A DNA stretch of 64,000 nucleotides from Sclerurus mexicanus (GCA_013396755.1 VWZF01005175.1:124001-188000); one strand, 5' to 3'. Shown: positions 28,423 to 41,614, counted from the stretch's first letter. Notes: generated from the letters alone by a model not told the origin. Translations and numbers: made by a program.

Positions 28423-29999
28423 CTGTTAAGATGGACAATACAAATGGTAAAGGCTGAACCAAAACAAATGATGGCATTATAAATTAAGAATAGGAGAAGC
28501 AAAGATGATTTAAGATTCAGTTCTTCAGTGTCAGCATGACTAAGGTTATAGAAGTCCTGCAAACATTTTACATTTTAGGTCCTTTTGAGTTGTGTTTATT
28601 ATTTTGAAAATTACAGGTTCTAGAGAATGGTGTATTTTTACCTGAAAATTTCTGGGCAATATGAGATCAAGCAAATTTTTTTGTGAAAGCAACACAGGGG
28701 AATCACATGTTTTGTAAGTGTACTATGTACCTCTTCTTCTAGGCAACAATGGAATATTGACATTTCTAGCTTCTATCTCTGTCTTTGGAGGAAAATGTGG
28801 ACAAGTGCAATGGTTACAGACTGCACAGACGACTATACAGGTCTGAAGAGCAATAGGGCTAAGATAATGCAATGTGGACTGGCACATTAGAAGTCTGAGT
28901 CCTGTTCCTTTCTGTAACTTTAGACTAGCACTGGTCTAGCTACCTTACATTTCTCACTGAAGTAATACTGAAAATTAGCAGTCAGAGATCACTGATTTAA
29001 CAAGTCTCCAGGACTTCCAATTTAGCAAACTTGTACTTTTACAGGGACCAAAAAGGCACAATTACTTCTGAAATTTAAGCTCCTTCCTGCCTCAAAGGTC
29101 TCTCGGCAAGTTGCATTCATGGTATTATAGGCTTTACCATGATATAAAGCAAGGATGCAGCACAAGCAACTCTGCCTTTCCAAGCACAGCAGTCATGTTG
29201 CCAAGAGTGTTCAGACAAACCGGGTTTGTATGATCACTTTTAAATATGTACTATTATTAATTTTAAATCTGTAGTTGTCAAAAGTTGATTTCCTAGAGAT
29301 GAAGTCTAATCAGTGACAACCTTTGTCTTACTACCTTCTGTTTTACTTCAGAAACCCTCAGTATACACCTACATAGCCTTGTATCGAGAAGAACTGCTTT
29401 CAGGAAGGATACCCACTCGGTCTGCATAAGGATTTATCACATTTGTACTCAGGCACTGGCTGCAGCTCTGTAGATAATTATCTATGCTACTTAGTCATGT
29501 TTGAATACTAATAACTTAACTTTAAAAGCCTACCAAACATACTAATCTATGAGCTTTGGAACAAAATCTAAAAGAAGAAAGTAGAAAAGGACTTTTCAAC
29601 TAGTTGTCCTTGAATAATGAATGTAATAGTAGTGAAAAGAGTTGTCAGACCTTCACTGAAAAAAATGCACTTGGATGATCCAGCAAAAGAAGAGAAAGAA
29701 TCCTGAATAGCTAAATTATTTTAAACCTGATAAAATACTACTGAATTAGATTTTATCCCCCCACTAATAATAATAATATGGAGACAAAGTTTATAGATGA
29801 TGTATACCTGATACAACTTGAAAGGATAAAGTTTTGGGCAAACAGATTTATGTCACTGAAAGCTAATCCTTAATTTTTTTATAAGAAGTATCCATTAATT
29901 TAGTTAAAATTATCTCTGCTTACAAGCTTTTTTTTTCTCATATCCTAAGATAACAGGTCCATTAGAACAGTAAGAATAGAACAAAACAGAACAGAACTG

Positions 30000-30415
30000 C
30001 CTGATCAATTCAGGGCTGACCAAAAGATAAAGCAAATCATTAAGGGCATTGTCCAAATGCTTTTGAAACACAGACAGACTCGGGGCATCAACCCACCCTC
30101 TAGGAAGTCTTTTCCAGTCTTTCTTACCCTCTTGGCAAAGAAATGTCTGCCAGTGTCAACTCTAATGCTCCCCTGGTACAGCTTTGAACCACCCCCACAC
30201 ATCCTGTCACTGGACACCAGCAAGAAGAGCTCAACACCTCCCTCTCCACCCCGCCTCCTCAGGAAGCTGTAGAGAGCCATGAGGTCACCTCTGAGCCTCC
30301 TTTTCTTCAAACTAGACAACCCCAAAGTCCTCAGCCACTCCTCACAGGACATTCCTTCCAGTTCTTTGACCAGCTTTGGTGTCCTCCTCTGGACGCACTC
30401 GAATACTTCAGTGTT
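30000..30415 (-). mobile_element. CR1 LINE 3' fragment, minus orientation
   Basis: On the minus strand the text reads through CR1 motifs such as TGTGAGGAGTGGCTGAGGAC, a GGTTGTCTAGTTTGAAGAAA-like segment, and a region on gaggtgttgagctcttcttgctgg. Open frames of about 115 codons on the minus and 71 on the plus strand are repeat-derived. The high-coordinate (5') end is truncated. The 3' tail is degraded near 30000. Confidence 0.88.
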
Positions 30416-31174
30416 ACTCTACTTGAATCCACCACAAAAATTAGGGTCTGGTGTGTTGGTTCTGACAGAAGTTGTTGAAGACAGCGTTCATGCTCATTTT
30501 GCATCTTTACTGAGATGGTACTTGTGTTTACCCTTACCCTGCAGCAACCAGGTTGCAAGACAGCACTGGCTTGATCCCAAGGCCCTTGGCACTGAGCACT
30601 CTACTCAGAGCTCACCCTCTTAGCTTTTCTCAGTGTCACCTTACCTGTATTTCTCTGCCTACGTTTGCACTCCCTTGCTGCTATTACCAGTCATTTTGGT
30701 CAGCCTGTCTCTCACACGCAGGCAACAGGCAGCTGCCAACTCATCTTGTAGACCTGAAACTTTATTTTTATGTCAAATCTATGGGGAAGCTATTGGACTA
30801 TATCAACACCCTTTGCGTTTGCAGACTATTTAATGGACAGTTGCTTTCCATTTTTCCAGCTGCCAATAACAAAAGGATATTTTAATGTCCCCAAAAGTTG
30901 GGTACTGTGTACAGATTTCAACGTGGTGTTACAATTCAACCGCTAACACAATTAAATCACTACTAGTATAATGTTCAGTCCCGTATATTTTAATTTTCTT
31001 CACAGATATACGAAGTGGGCATCATTAGTCTTACTTTACAAAGGGAAAGGTTGATGCACAGAGAAGCAACTGCCTCAAAATGATGCAGAACCTAGTGGTA
31101 AAGCAGAGTATGAATTCAGGTCTGCTGGGAAACCGTATTCACTGCTTGCAATGAGTAAAGTCACACTACTAATT

Positions 31175-31311
31175 TTCACAGAATATTCTGAATTGGAAGG
31201 GACCCAGAAAGATCACCGAGTACAGCTCCAAAGTGAATGGCCCATACAGGGATCAAACCTACCACCTTGGTGTTATTAGCATTGTGTTCTAACAAACTGA
31301 GCAAATCTCAG
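31175..31311 (-). mobile_element. tRNA-Ile-derived SINE with CR1-type 3' tail
   Basis: Read on the minus strand, the first part resembles tRNA-Ile(AAT): GCTCAGTTTGTTAGAAC (D-arm region, A box), then TGCTAATAACACCAAGG (anticodon loop with AAT), then GGTTTGATCC (B box), and GTATGGGCCA at the acceptor end. It runs straight into TTCACTTTGGAGC... and a tail ending TCAGAATATTCTGTGAA, the 3' end type of CR1 elements. A tRNA-Ile head on a CR1-X-like tail is the structure of TguSINE1 described from passerine birds. This copy has lost its acceptor-stem 5' half and is diverged, so it is not a functional tRNA gene. Confidence 0.8.
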
Positions 31312-31768
31312 GGTCTTATGTGGCAGCTGCAATCTTTTTAAAGTAAAAATCAGTTCTTCTTTTGAGGTGTCTTCATAAAAGAACATTCTTGCAAGTTTTT
31401 TTGAAAATTCTCTAATGTAATCAATACAATATTCACTAAAAGGAAGCTGGATCTGTGACGGTTCAACAAAGTAATAGATACATAAGAACATCCTCATTAA
31501 ATCAACAACAGAAGAATACAAGAGCCCATAATTCAGAAACAGATGTTGCGTTACTCTCCTAAATTCTTAATGGAATGCAAGGAATCCACAGCAACAGAGG
31601 TGCACGTCTACGAGCACACACGGATGTACATTTTCATTTATGTAACTGTGACTACAGCAATGATCTGAATCAAGTCTAAACCAAAATAACCACTGCTGGA
31701 TCCAAACCAGGTGAACTAACACGTTATAAAGCAGTTTTCCAGACACTGTCTACAAAGTGAGTGTTTAC

Positions 31769-31861
31769 CTCTGACAGCGTAGCCATCTTTTACTGATGCT
31801 GGAAATGGTGGTAGGTTATCTTTTGCATATACATCTTGAGCAAGGACTCGGCCCATTCCAT
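31769..31861 (-). CDS. GPHN: GPHN E-domain exon (residues 349-380)
   Basis: On the minus strand TTTTCTAG precedes AT GGA ATG GGC CGA..., encoding (D)GMGRVLAQDVYAKDNLPPFP and ASVKDGYAVR plus one base, with donor AGAG|GTAAAC. The length is 93 nt, phase 1 on both sides, agreeing with the neighbouring exons. The PPFPASVKDGYAVR stretch is a hallmark of MoeA/gephyrin E domains and forms part of the substrate-binding architecture. Gly375, the position of a reported human epileptic-encephalopathy substitution, is conserved as glycine. The acceptor tract is moderate. Confidence 0.98.
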
Positions 31862-34800
31862 CTAGAAAAGAGAAAAGACCATGCCTGGTGTCATTACAGC
31901 TGCTGAAAGGGGGAAAAACAGTTAACAGCTGCATGCCCTGATAGGTGAAATGTCTATGTGTGGGACACATAGATCTCTCAGGCTTTTGATTTGTGCCTCC
32001 ACAGAAAAGAAAAAAGACTGGAGTCTGAAAGTACCGATAAGGGATTTGTTCAGTAGGTCTGTGCTCCTCATTATGGTGAAATTGCCGACAGTTGATTTGA
32101 ATGCCCAGTATCCAAACCAAAAAGTTTGGATAAAAATTACGATATAGGATCAGACAGAAAAACAAGTTTTTCTCCTGAGATCAATCAAAGTTATGTATCT
32201 CCTGTATTTTCCTTTATTTGAATTTTTACAAAATTTCTCTTTTAAAAGCCATTAAAGTGACATTTCAAAAGCGAATCCTGTGCGCAAAAGGTGAGAGGTG
32301 ACGGATCGAGGACTCGACAGTAACAATGGACAAGTTTCATAAATTGACCAAAAAGTTCTGCAATAGATTAGCTTTGCTTAATTGCTGAGAGCATCTCTGC
32401 TTAATGGAGGGAGACTGCACATAAGTGTCAGGATTATTTATGTACGTTTACACTGTTACAGTTCTAAATATTTTAATAGCTGTTTCAAACATACTCTTTC
32501 TCTTCACTTAGCAACTATGACTGATGAGTTGCAATTTGGCTCAGCTTGCCTGTAGAGACTGATATGAATTGCTTCACCCTCAGTTAAGTGGCTGGTGCTT
32601 TTATGGCACCAGCAGGAGCCATTTTTTTCAGTATGATGCAGAACAGAATAGAAAATATGTAATTTACCCCTTCATAAATGTGAGCGTGAGAAAGCATATT
32701 TATTACATGTGTGAGTAGCTGGCCTGGGAAGGGGTACGTGGGTCAGAACTACTGAGACTGGCTTGATTCTAGTATGTCTGAGTAGAAGCAGGGAGGCTCA
32801 GCTCATAAGAGGCCACTGCTCCTGTGGCAGAGAAAGGCAACATCCAGCTGAAAGTGTGAAGGAACAAGAGCATGCACGAGTATTTCTACCAGGAGAATTT
32901 GCATGGATATGCGCTTCAGAGATTATGATCTTTGAGACATGCAAAAAAAGAGACATGCATAAAGTGTGTTTCGTATTTTACACACAGGCAAATCAGTGTG
33001 GTTCTGGATTCATTGGGAAAGTAGAAGACTTAGCAGTGCACACTAAGGGGACAGCTTTTGTTAAAAAGTGCACCTGCTTGATTTGAAAGTGTTCGGCTCT
33101 TTCAAAGAAGTGAAGTGGCATTATAATGAAGATTTTACTTATTTACTTCTTAACACAACTAATTATCCTAACTATAACACCATTGTGCTGGCATCCAGAT
33201 GTATTAACTTTCAGCCCGAAGTTAATATTCATGGTGCATTTCTGAAATAAGTATTGCCAGGAAAATGCTGCTAAAACCCGTTAAAGCAACTAGAAAAGCA
33301 CCCTTGTGATGGCCATTAATTCACCCGTGCAATGCTGCGTATCGCTGCCTGTGATACACAATATACAAGTTATTAAAAGCTCACAGAAGCTTGTACACTT
33401 ACACTGAATAAAAGGATGCAGAAGCAGACATTTAAATTATAGCACAGAAAAGACAGCTATCAAAGGCCTGGTGAAAACACCCTTTGTTCAAAGATGCACA
33501 AAATCTAATACAAAAGTGATGCTTCTAATTTTAGCAGGCATGTTGTGTCTTCCTTTTGATTCTTGTCTGCATGCAAAATCACACCAATTACAGCAAAGTT
33601 GAACAGTATGTTCTTGGCATTCTGCCATGCAGTATTTGAAAGGAATAAATGGCCAGCCAGTAAGAGGAATGAATTTCATTATGGGGAGAAAAATGTAAGA
33701 ATTACTTGGTGAAGCAGCCTTGGGCATTTAAAATGAAGCAAGTCAGCAACTAAAGGACAATCTGAAGAACCTCTGTACTCTTTTATTTAAGCAATTATTC
33801 CAAAAATACTGTTTGACCTTATTTTAATTGCAATTCAAAAAGATGTTCTGAATTATTTTAATGTCATCAAACTGACCCTTGTGAGGCCCACAGCTTTCTA
33901 ACACAAAATGGAGAATTACATTAAACTCACTTTTCAAATGCGGGTATTTGCTAAAGCTTAGGTGATGGAACTGGTACAGTTCTGTGAAGAACTCTGATTT
34001 CTCAGGGTATTGCTACCAGGGCACAGCAATGAGACAGAATGATGGCAGGTGGGAAATACGCTTCAGATGCTTTTGGTTTATGGCACTTCTGTAAAACATC
34101 TTAGGACTGTCCACTTTTATTTTTTTTAAATATGAAAGAGGTCAAATGACCTATACAGTCACTGAACAACAAATTTACCAGTGTGAAAGTCATGTTTCAA
34201 AAAATAACTTTACTTATCCTCCCCCTTATGTTGGGAGAAAATAGAGAGATTTGAGAGACTACAGCATACCTTGACTTATCAAGAATGAAATCAAGACTGT
34301 ACTGGCTATTAGTACAGAATAACCTTTGGCAGCTTTATTTATGAGGATGAACGCTATGCAATATGTTTAGTAATGTAATTAAGTCAGGTTAAATTAATTA
34401 GGCAATTTGCAATCCTAGAACTTCACACATTTCACTTACAGAGAAATTGTGCTCCTGAAAGACAATTTTCAGCAGCTCGGAGTTAATTCGAGACACAAAA
34501 TCACAAAGAAAACAAACATAGCACTACAGTATTTTTCTGAGTACAGTTTCAGACCTCCAGGACTACATTTTTATTATTTTCCAAAATTAGAGGTATACAA
34601 ACTGAAAAGTAAATGAATTCATAAATAAATGAAAAACTCATTCTTTGCATTCTTCAAAATTAACATCTTTTATCAAATGCACACATACATATGCCCATAA
34701 AAAATATCCTATATAATTGTCTGTAAGACATTATGGTAACCACTAAAGAACTGAAAATGTGTTTTCATCTAGAGATTTGTATCCATAGATTAAATTCAGA

Positions 34801-36312
34801 GAATTGTATTTGCAGTATCACAGACACTGGTGTGAACTTTAGGAGCTCACCTATAGGCTAAATCCTGAAATTTCATACTATATATCTGGAACTCTTAGAG
34901 TACTAAAACAAGAGTATATTTCTTGAAAAATAAACTCTGAGATACAATGTCACATTACGTTGTAAAACATGAAGGAATATGTCTTTGTGACTATCTTCAT
35001 TATTGGTAAAATTATGCGAGCATTAAATCAAGACTATGTCTGAAGCTAATGGGCGTGGTACTGCATACAGCCCGCTAAATCACTATGTCAACATGAAGGC
35101 ATCTTCAAAGTTTGTGGCAGCACAAAGATTTGGTGAAGAGTATGAAAACTCTGAACTTGCAAGCCAGAAGGCAGAACATTCTATTCAGAAACCATTTGGA
35201 CCTCTCTGCTATCTGTAGTCCACCGATGTCCTAAACCTTCTGCCTCTTGAGGCTCATAGTTCCACTGTCTCTTTGCTCACCAACTTACCTTCGGACAACG
35301 GGGAAGAATCCCCAAAGGAAGTTTCCTCTCCCCTACCTGCTTTAAGTTGACTTGTCAGCATGCTTCCAGTCATGGTTTTGCACCAAGAACATTCTCCCCC
35401 ATAATGCCTAGGCTTGGTAAGGCATAGCAGAAACAAGGGAAGCACCTAATAGGCATTTTGACCACACTGTTTCAGGAGGGAGGATAGTTTAACTGAATGA
35501 ATATGAGACATGCCCTGCTAGTTCCTTTCAAGGCCAAAAAATGGCTTCATTTATCCCTACTTCTTTATGAGTGTAGATCCAGTCACAAAGTCTGATACTT
35601 TGCCTGCTGTTTGGTGTCTTTGAGGACAACCTCACTGCATAAACCAAAGCCAGTTACCCTATAATTACAAAGTTCTGAAAACTCAAACATTAAAAGGAAG
35701 CAGTATCAGAAAATGATCAAATGTACAGAATAGAGAAAGAATTGTTGCGTTTATGAGAAGAGGAAAATTCTGAAATGTCTAGTAGGATAAGCAGAAACTC
35801 AAAAAACAGATTAAGACGAACTGGTAACGATAAAGACATGGAAAAAAGTGACCTGGAATCACTAATCACTTTGCTTTGATCATTAATCTCAGATTGGAAA
35901 GGGGATTAGTGAGAATCTCCCATAGTAAGAGAACAGAGTGAAACGACCACAGTACAACTTGGAGCTACTTGGCGTCTACAAAGTCCGTGTTAACTCAACC
36001 ACTGAGGCAACTTATGGTTGAGTATAGTATGTTTGCTGCATATAACACAAACCAGAAGAAAATTCATTTACACATTTACATATACATTTTATTAGAGTTC
36101 CACTACAGACTTCTTCAGGGAGCAGCACTGAGTTCAGTTGACATTCTCCTAACTTGAAAGGAGATCGCCCCCTATTATTGGCAATTTCTAAAGCAGTTTC
36201 TCTCGGAGAAAGTACTGCTTCAGACACCTCACAACATTAATAAAAGAGCAAGAAAGTTGTTACATATGGAAATAACCACCGTAATCCTCACAAAGAATCC
36301 GACTTAAAATAC
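31862..36312 (-). other. GPHN: GPHN phase-1 intron (4.5 kb)
   Basis: This is AT-rich intron with no obvious retroposon. A 48-nt open segment with AG and GT borders at 35289-35336 is in the right phase to be an in-frame cassette and is listed separately. Confidence 0.85.
35289..35336 (-). other. Candidate in-frame cassette exon, 48 nt
   Basis: On the minus strand an AG precedes 48 nt ending CCGAAG|GTAAGTTG, a strong donor. Read in the phase imposed by the flanking exons (phase 1 on both sides), it is open and would add GRGEETSFGDSSPLSE between Arg348 and Asp349, preserving the downstream frame. The acceptor is weak: the preceding sequence ends CAACTTAAAGCAG with few pyrimidines. I do not know this insert from published isoforms. 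It may be a bird-specific or neuronal alternative exon, or chance. Confidence 0.3.
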
Positions 36313-36450
36313 CTCTGTAATTGATGATTTCTGTTCCAAGCACTGGGGTCATTTCCAGAACTGTGATGAAGGCCTTGTCCATAGATGTCAATGGGAATGG
36401 AGACATGCGGTGTCTTCTTGCTACCTTGGTAATGTCAACAGCACTGTGAC
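36313..36450 (-). CDS. GPHN: GPHN exon, linker end and start of E domain (residues 303-349)
   Basis: On the minus strand CTCATTGCAG precedes GT CAC AGT GCT..., encoding (S)HSAVDITKVARRHR, then the E-domain start MSPFPLTSMDKAFITVLEM and onward to EIINYR plus one base of Asp349; the donor is AGAG|GTATTT. The 138-nt length fits phase 1 on both sides. Residues visible include Ser305, and Asp327 and Phe330, which in mammalian gephyrin contact the glycine receptor beta-subunit loop (Phe330 is essential). All are conserved. The segment begins the MoeA-like E domain that dimerises and binds receptors. Confidence 0.98.
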
Positions 36451-39400
36451 CTGCAATGAGAGAGAAGCAATTTATGTATGCTACAGCGTGCACATTCATA
36501 TAGTGATGTTAATTCAAAGCACTTTACTGAAACTGATCCAGCACTTTGGAGTAAATTAAATGTTAGTTATCACTATTAAGCACTCACGTCAGACACTGGG
36601 AAGGCACTGCATTCAATTAGAATCGACAGATTTTAAACAAACTGCAATTTACAGCTGAAAAAGTTTACAGAAGTGTATATCCTCATTTATAACGAAAAAC
36701 ATCCCAGAAGTCTTGATGAGCACGAAAGGATTGGTTAACCCAAAACAGAAACCCTTCAAGATGATTATTTTATTTTGAGGAGGATAATCTGAGGCTAATT
36801 CAGTTCTACGAACTATGAACTCAGGACAATTCACTCCATTCTGTTCTCCCCAAATACACCTCAATATGCTCTGTGCTGTGCACAGAGAAAACATAAAAAC
36901 GGCCATCGTGCCAGTCTGCAATCCGAGAAAGAGATGGGAGTCAAAAGGTTTGACAGGAGGATAAAGAGAGCACAATGACACCACTGGGCAGGCAGGACAG
37001 CAGACAGTGTGTCCAGCTAGCAGGCATCCTGCCCATTGTCAAGACTTTTAGTCACCATAGCAAAGTGCCCTTTAAATGTATCATTTGAGTGAGGGCAGCA
37101 GGACAGCTTAATGGACGCTTACTTTGCCCAACTATGAGGGACAGGAAGGGAGAAGATATGACAGAAGTTGTTTGAGAATGAAGCCAGCAGCATGTTTGAT
37201 TTCATGATACTTACTGAGAGAGTAAACAAGGTGACAACAAGCTTTGAAGGATTTTGGAAGGGAAGATAAGCAACTGAAGAGAGAACTATTGCAGGACTAC
37301 ATAAACAAGAGTAACAGATACAAACCAAAAGACTAAGACAATTATAGTTGCAGAGTGTCTTGAAAGGGTTTACCTAGAACAAGAAGGCAATTATGAAAGC
37401 CAAAGTGGATGATGTAATGATATTTCTAAAGCAATATTAATTATAGTAAGAAAGCGTTAACAAATAACAGTAACTAATTGTTAATGACATGATTTTGCTT
37501 TGCAGTAGCTCCCTAAATAACCCATTTACCGCTGCACACGCCTTCAAATTCTGGAAAAAAATAGATTATTGCTTTAAGTGTAGTCTTCTAATAAAAAATA
37601 ACTAAAAAATAGCAAAACAACCTAAGTTCTTCCTTCAGAAGAGAAGGTTTCTTAATTAATCTGTATATACAATACTTCTTTCAGCACTAGCACGTGCCTG
37701 CCTTTTCATGTGGGAGATTGTTCATTAATTATTTTTTGCTACCAACACAGTAACTATCTTTCAGAGGAAAACGTGGAGCCAAGTAAAACTTCCCACCTAA
37801 TTCTCCTAAGAAAGATTCTGGAAGAAACTATTTGAACAATCTCTTTGTATGCATTTTGAAGATAACATGATGATAAAAGCAGGCACTGTGAATTTGTCAA
37901 GCACAACTAGTTTTTAATTGACTAAATTCCTTTCCTTAAGATAGCAGCTGGCATTCTGAGGAAGAAAGGAACAGCCAATGAGATATATTCTCACTATATT
38001 AAGACTTTGCACACTCTTAAACCTCATTTTCTCATATGCACAGTAGGGAGAAACGATCCAAATTTAACTATAGTAAGATAAAAGTGTAACTAATGGAAAA
38101 ACTGCACTCCTGGTTTTAACAACAGGGATGTCCCTAGCAGGCTTACGTTTCCAATTACTATGCCTTAATTTGTTAACAACCTCATTAAAAAGGAAAAGGA
38201 AGCATTTGTGAGATACAGTCAAACTTCCCATACCCTTCTCTGCATAGAAAAGAGAACACTGCTCAGCAGCACTGTAATTCCTGCACGTCCAGCAGAATCC
38301 ACACATTTTCCTGATGTTTTCTTATAAATTGGAAAAAAAATGAAGGAAGATGCTAGGAAAAAATACATCACAATAGTGAAAGCAGAGGGAATTGTGTGGC
38401 AGTGAACAACTTTGATGTTACAGCCATTAGATGCTTGTATGTTTTACTGCTATCTAAAACTCAATGTAAGCTGCTTCAGAGACTAACATTTCACCTCTTT
38501 AACCCTTGGAAAGCAAACGAAGTCAGAGCTTTTGCATGTTTTGAATGGTGCCCAGAGTGCCACCTTCCGATTCAGAAATCTGTCCCTAATACATGTCATT
38601 AGCTTAAGCCAAGGGTTCTGCTAAAATCTGAGACATGCGTTCTTCAACACCGACTTTTTTGAAAATAGATAAAATGTCCTAATTTCTAACATCTTTGTTC
38701 CAACATCAAAAGTAACACCCATTATTTCTGCAAGAGAAGACAAGAAAATAAAGCATCTTTAGGTTTAACACTAGCATGAATAACCTTAATGAAGAAAGAT
38801 GCAGGTTTAACTACTAACCCTCCTCTCTCCCTATTTCTTCCTACAAACAAATGCCAACTCTTCCATTAAAGGTAGCACACATTTTAACAGACTCAGAGAC
38901 AAACAAATAGGGATTTTTTTAAATTCTAAAATTACCAAATGGTACTTTTTAATTACAAGTGACATTAAACAACTCCTCAGACTTTCCCAAGTTATCTTTC
39001 ACTAACGTGAAATGTCAGATGGCTCTAAAAATAACTGCTTACATTAAGCTGCATTTTGTATGACAAAATAATCCCCCTAGCTTTGAAGCAGCTAAGTCAA
39101 TTGGTTGCATAAGGTAGAAAATTCCTGACAGACCTCTCATCACCAAAACAACTTCCTGTTCCTGACATTACATATATATGTATATAGACATATAATATAT
39201 ATATATACACACATACGGTGGATCAAGTTTTACACAGAAAAACTCCCATGAAACAAAGGAAAAGAATTGTGCAAATTAAAGAACACATCATTTGGATCAA
39301 ATCTGAATTCTTAGCCTTTGCATTTTTTGGTTTGGTTTTATGCAATCCAACATTCAAATTCATGCTCATGAAAATAAAAATTATGTATATTCGAGAACGT

Positions 39401-39731
39401 ACATTTTCATTGTCTTTGAGCGTTGATTCTTGGCCATAAAACCTGAACACAAAGGATCATTTATGACAATACATCGCCACAAACAACACAGACCTCCATG
39501 CCATTGGAAAAACAACTTGGAAGAATAAACTAAAAGATGACTCTCCATTAATACATGAACAGTATGAACTATTTACATGTTTATTTTTGGACTGAATTTC
39601 ATTGTCTTAAGTTTTTAAATTTCTTCTGCGAACCCACTTATGTCCCAACCACACACTTCTGATCTGACTATCATTTGCTGTCTCCTGAGCAGTCTTAGTT
39701 CTCAGCAGAGCTCTGAAGTTTCAGGACTTAC
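36451..39731 (-). other. GPHN: GPHN phase-1 intron (3.3 kb)
   Basis: This is AT-rich intron. It contains a TA/CA microsatellite at 39170-39216. A 19-nt AG...GTGAGT segment near 36582-36600 was noted and rejected as an exon because its length breaks the frame. I saw nothing else I can name. Confidence 0.85.
39170..39216. repeat. AT/CATA microsatellite
   Basis: Alternating catatatatatgtatatag and tataatatatatatatacaca units. This is a likely polymorphic simple repeat. Confidence 0.85.
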
Positions 39732-39774
39732 TTGCTCGGAGGATGTTCTCCTTGCTGCTGCACCTAGACTGGAC
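39732..39774 (-). CDS. GPHN: GPHN linker exon, 43 nt (residues 289-303)
   Basis: On the minus strand the tract GTGCTCTCTCTGCAG precedes GTC CAG TCT AGG ..., encoding VQSRCSSKENILRA plus the first base of Ser303, then the strong donor GCAA|GTAAGT. It is 43 nt: phase 0 at its start and phase 1 at its end, exactly what the next exon (starting GT) needs to complete Ser303. These residues form the C-terminal end of the linker just before the E domain. In mammals Ser303 and Ser305 are reported phosphorylation sites (PKA and CaMKII) that tune synaptic clustering; Ser303 is built here across the splice junction. Confidence 0.97.
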
Positions 39775-41614
39775 CTGCAGAGAGAGCACAGAGTCTATGA
39801 GCTCCAGAAGTTAACAAGAATGCAAAATACAGAGATAAAATGGGCAAGCTCCTGGGATCTAAGACAGAGGCTATACATATTTTCAGCAACATTCTTACAT
39901 ATTTTGCATGAGATAAGTATATTTATGCAGAAGGGAAGTAGCTAATGGTCAGAATCTGATACAAGCAATTTGATTCCACACCCCTCCCATAAGAAACAAG
40001 ATGGCCTGAGGACAGTAATAGTGAAAAATCAAAGAACAGAGTGCTAAAAGTTACGTGTTAAACTTCAGTTTTCAACAAAAAATACACGTTTTCTTATACA
40101 GTTGCAATTACGGTAGCTTTGAATCTAGGTCTTCTTTTATGATTAGACAGAATACTAACACAACTAACATATATTATCCTGACCTGATTTAAAATTCTAT
40201 TGTTGATGTATTCAGGTATTACAGAAAGAGTTTAAAGTGTCCAATATTCAATTTCAATTGTGTTGATTTGGAAGATGTTTAATAAGAGCTCTTCACAATT
40301 GGATTAGCAACTCACAATCGTATAAACAGTTCCCAGCTGAAGCCAGATAAATTTACTCAGCTGTTCCTGTTTGGTTACAAGAAATGCTACATTCAGTATG
40401 AATTTTACAGCGCAACTCTACCTTAAAAAGGAACTGTGCGAGAATGGCAAATGGTTTCTCAACAAATTCTCTTCCTTGATGCTTAGCTGCCACTATGCTA
40501 TTCCAGATGGTCTGATTCCAGGGAAATTTGACAACTCACATCGGTTTAATATTCTAGTAACACTGGATATTTAGAGTTCCATCTATTTACCATGCAGATT
40601 TAAAAAATTAACTGTTTTTTTGAAGAGTATCAGCACTGCAAACACAACACAGTTTAAATTTTATCTATTCTGAGGCATCAGCTCTTGCTAATTCCTCTCA
40701 GATTTCGAAAGATAGCACAATGTATAATAACCCTGAAGCTGCAAGATTTTAGATGAACTACTGGCAGGCCAGCTGACTGAACCGGCAGCACTTGAATAAA
40801 AGGTATTTTGTGTGGACAAAACCCCAGCTAAAGCAAACCTCACGAGGAAACAAACCTCTAAGATAGTAATAATGGAATCCTTCTCTTCTTTACTTTATCG
40901 ACACAGGTATTTTAAATTTCAGTGAGAGTACTAATAAAGTAAAACCTGTACATGTGGTGAAAGAAGTGGAATAGCACAGGTGATGCTAAGGGTGTCATTT
41001 CCCAGCAGAACATTTGTCTCTGCTGAAAGAGCAGAGGAGTGAATCCAGATTATCTTTCAGACCTCACCTGGAATTTGCAGCTACAGAAAAACTGCCTAGA
41101 AAGTGAATATGCAGGATCTAACAACTGATGAAGAACGGTACATGCTCAACAGCCCAAAAGGTGTCTTTAGAAAGGAACAACCGTTTAAGGCTGAAACGAA
41201 CTGTGCCCCAGCTTCTGAACCTCTTTCTTCTGTTCCACAGCAGCTTGCCCCAAATGTATATTCACATAAAAAAATTGGATTCTACAGTGCAACACAGTCT
41301 ACTTATTGTAATGGAATAACTTATGGAAAGTAATGTTGCAACTTAGAGTGGGTTATGGTGTCCTTCCCTGAAAAAAACTCTTGTTTAACAAAAACAAACA
41401 GAAAACCCCAAGCCCTCCCCCCTTCCCACCAAAAATACTACACAAGAAAACTGCAAACAAAATATCAATGACGCCCAAATTTGGCCCAGAGTTGTTTCAC
41501 CAGATTTCAAAGGCATAATAAAAACTCTCTCTGGAAGAAGTAAATATTTACCTATAATTTACCAAAGGACAATTCTGGACCAAAAAGATGGTATAATGGT
41601 AGGAAAGAAAGCAC

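Larger units (their letters stand above)
28423..31768 (-). other. GPHN: GPHN phase-1 intron (3.3 kb)
   Basis: This intron holds the tRNA-derived SINE at 31175-31311 and a CR1 fragment at about 30000-30415. The remainder is AT-rich with nothing I can name. Confidence 0.85.

Noticed and set aside
31253..31305. tRNA-Ile-like sequence as a functional tRNA gene
   Set aside because: The 5' acceptor stem half is missing, several stem pairs are lost, and it runs into a CR1-like tail: it is the head of a SINE.
36582..36600. 19-nt AG...GTGAGT segment as a microexon
   Set aside because: Length breaks the frame and the upstream tract is poor, although the donor is good.
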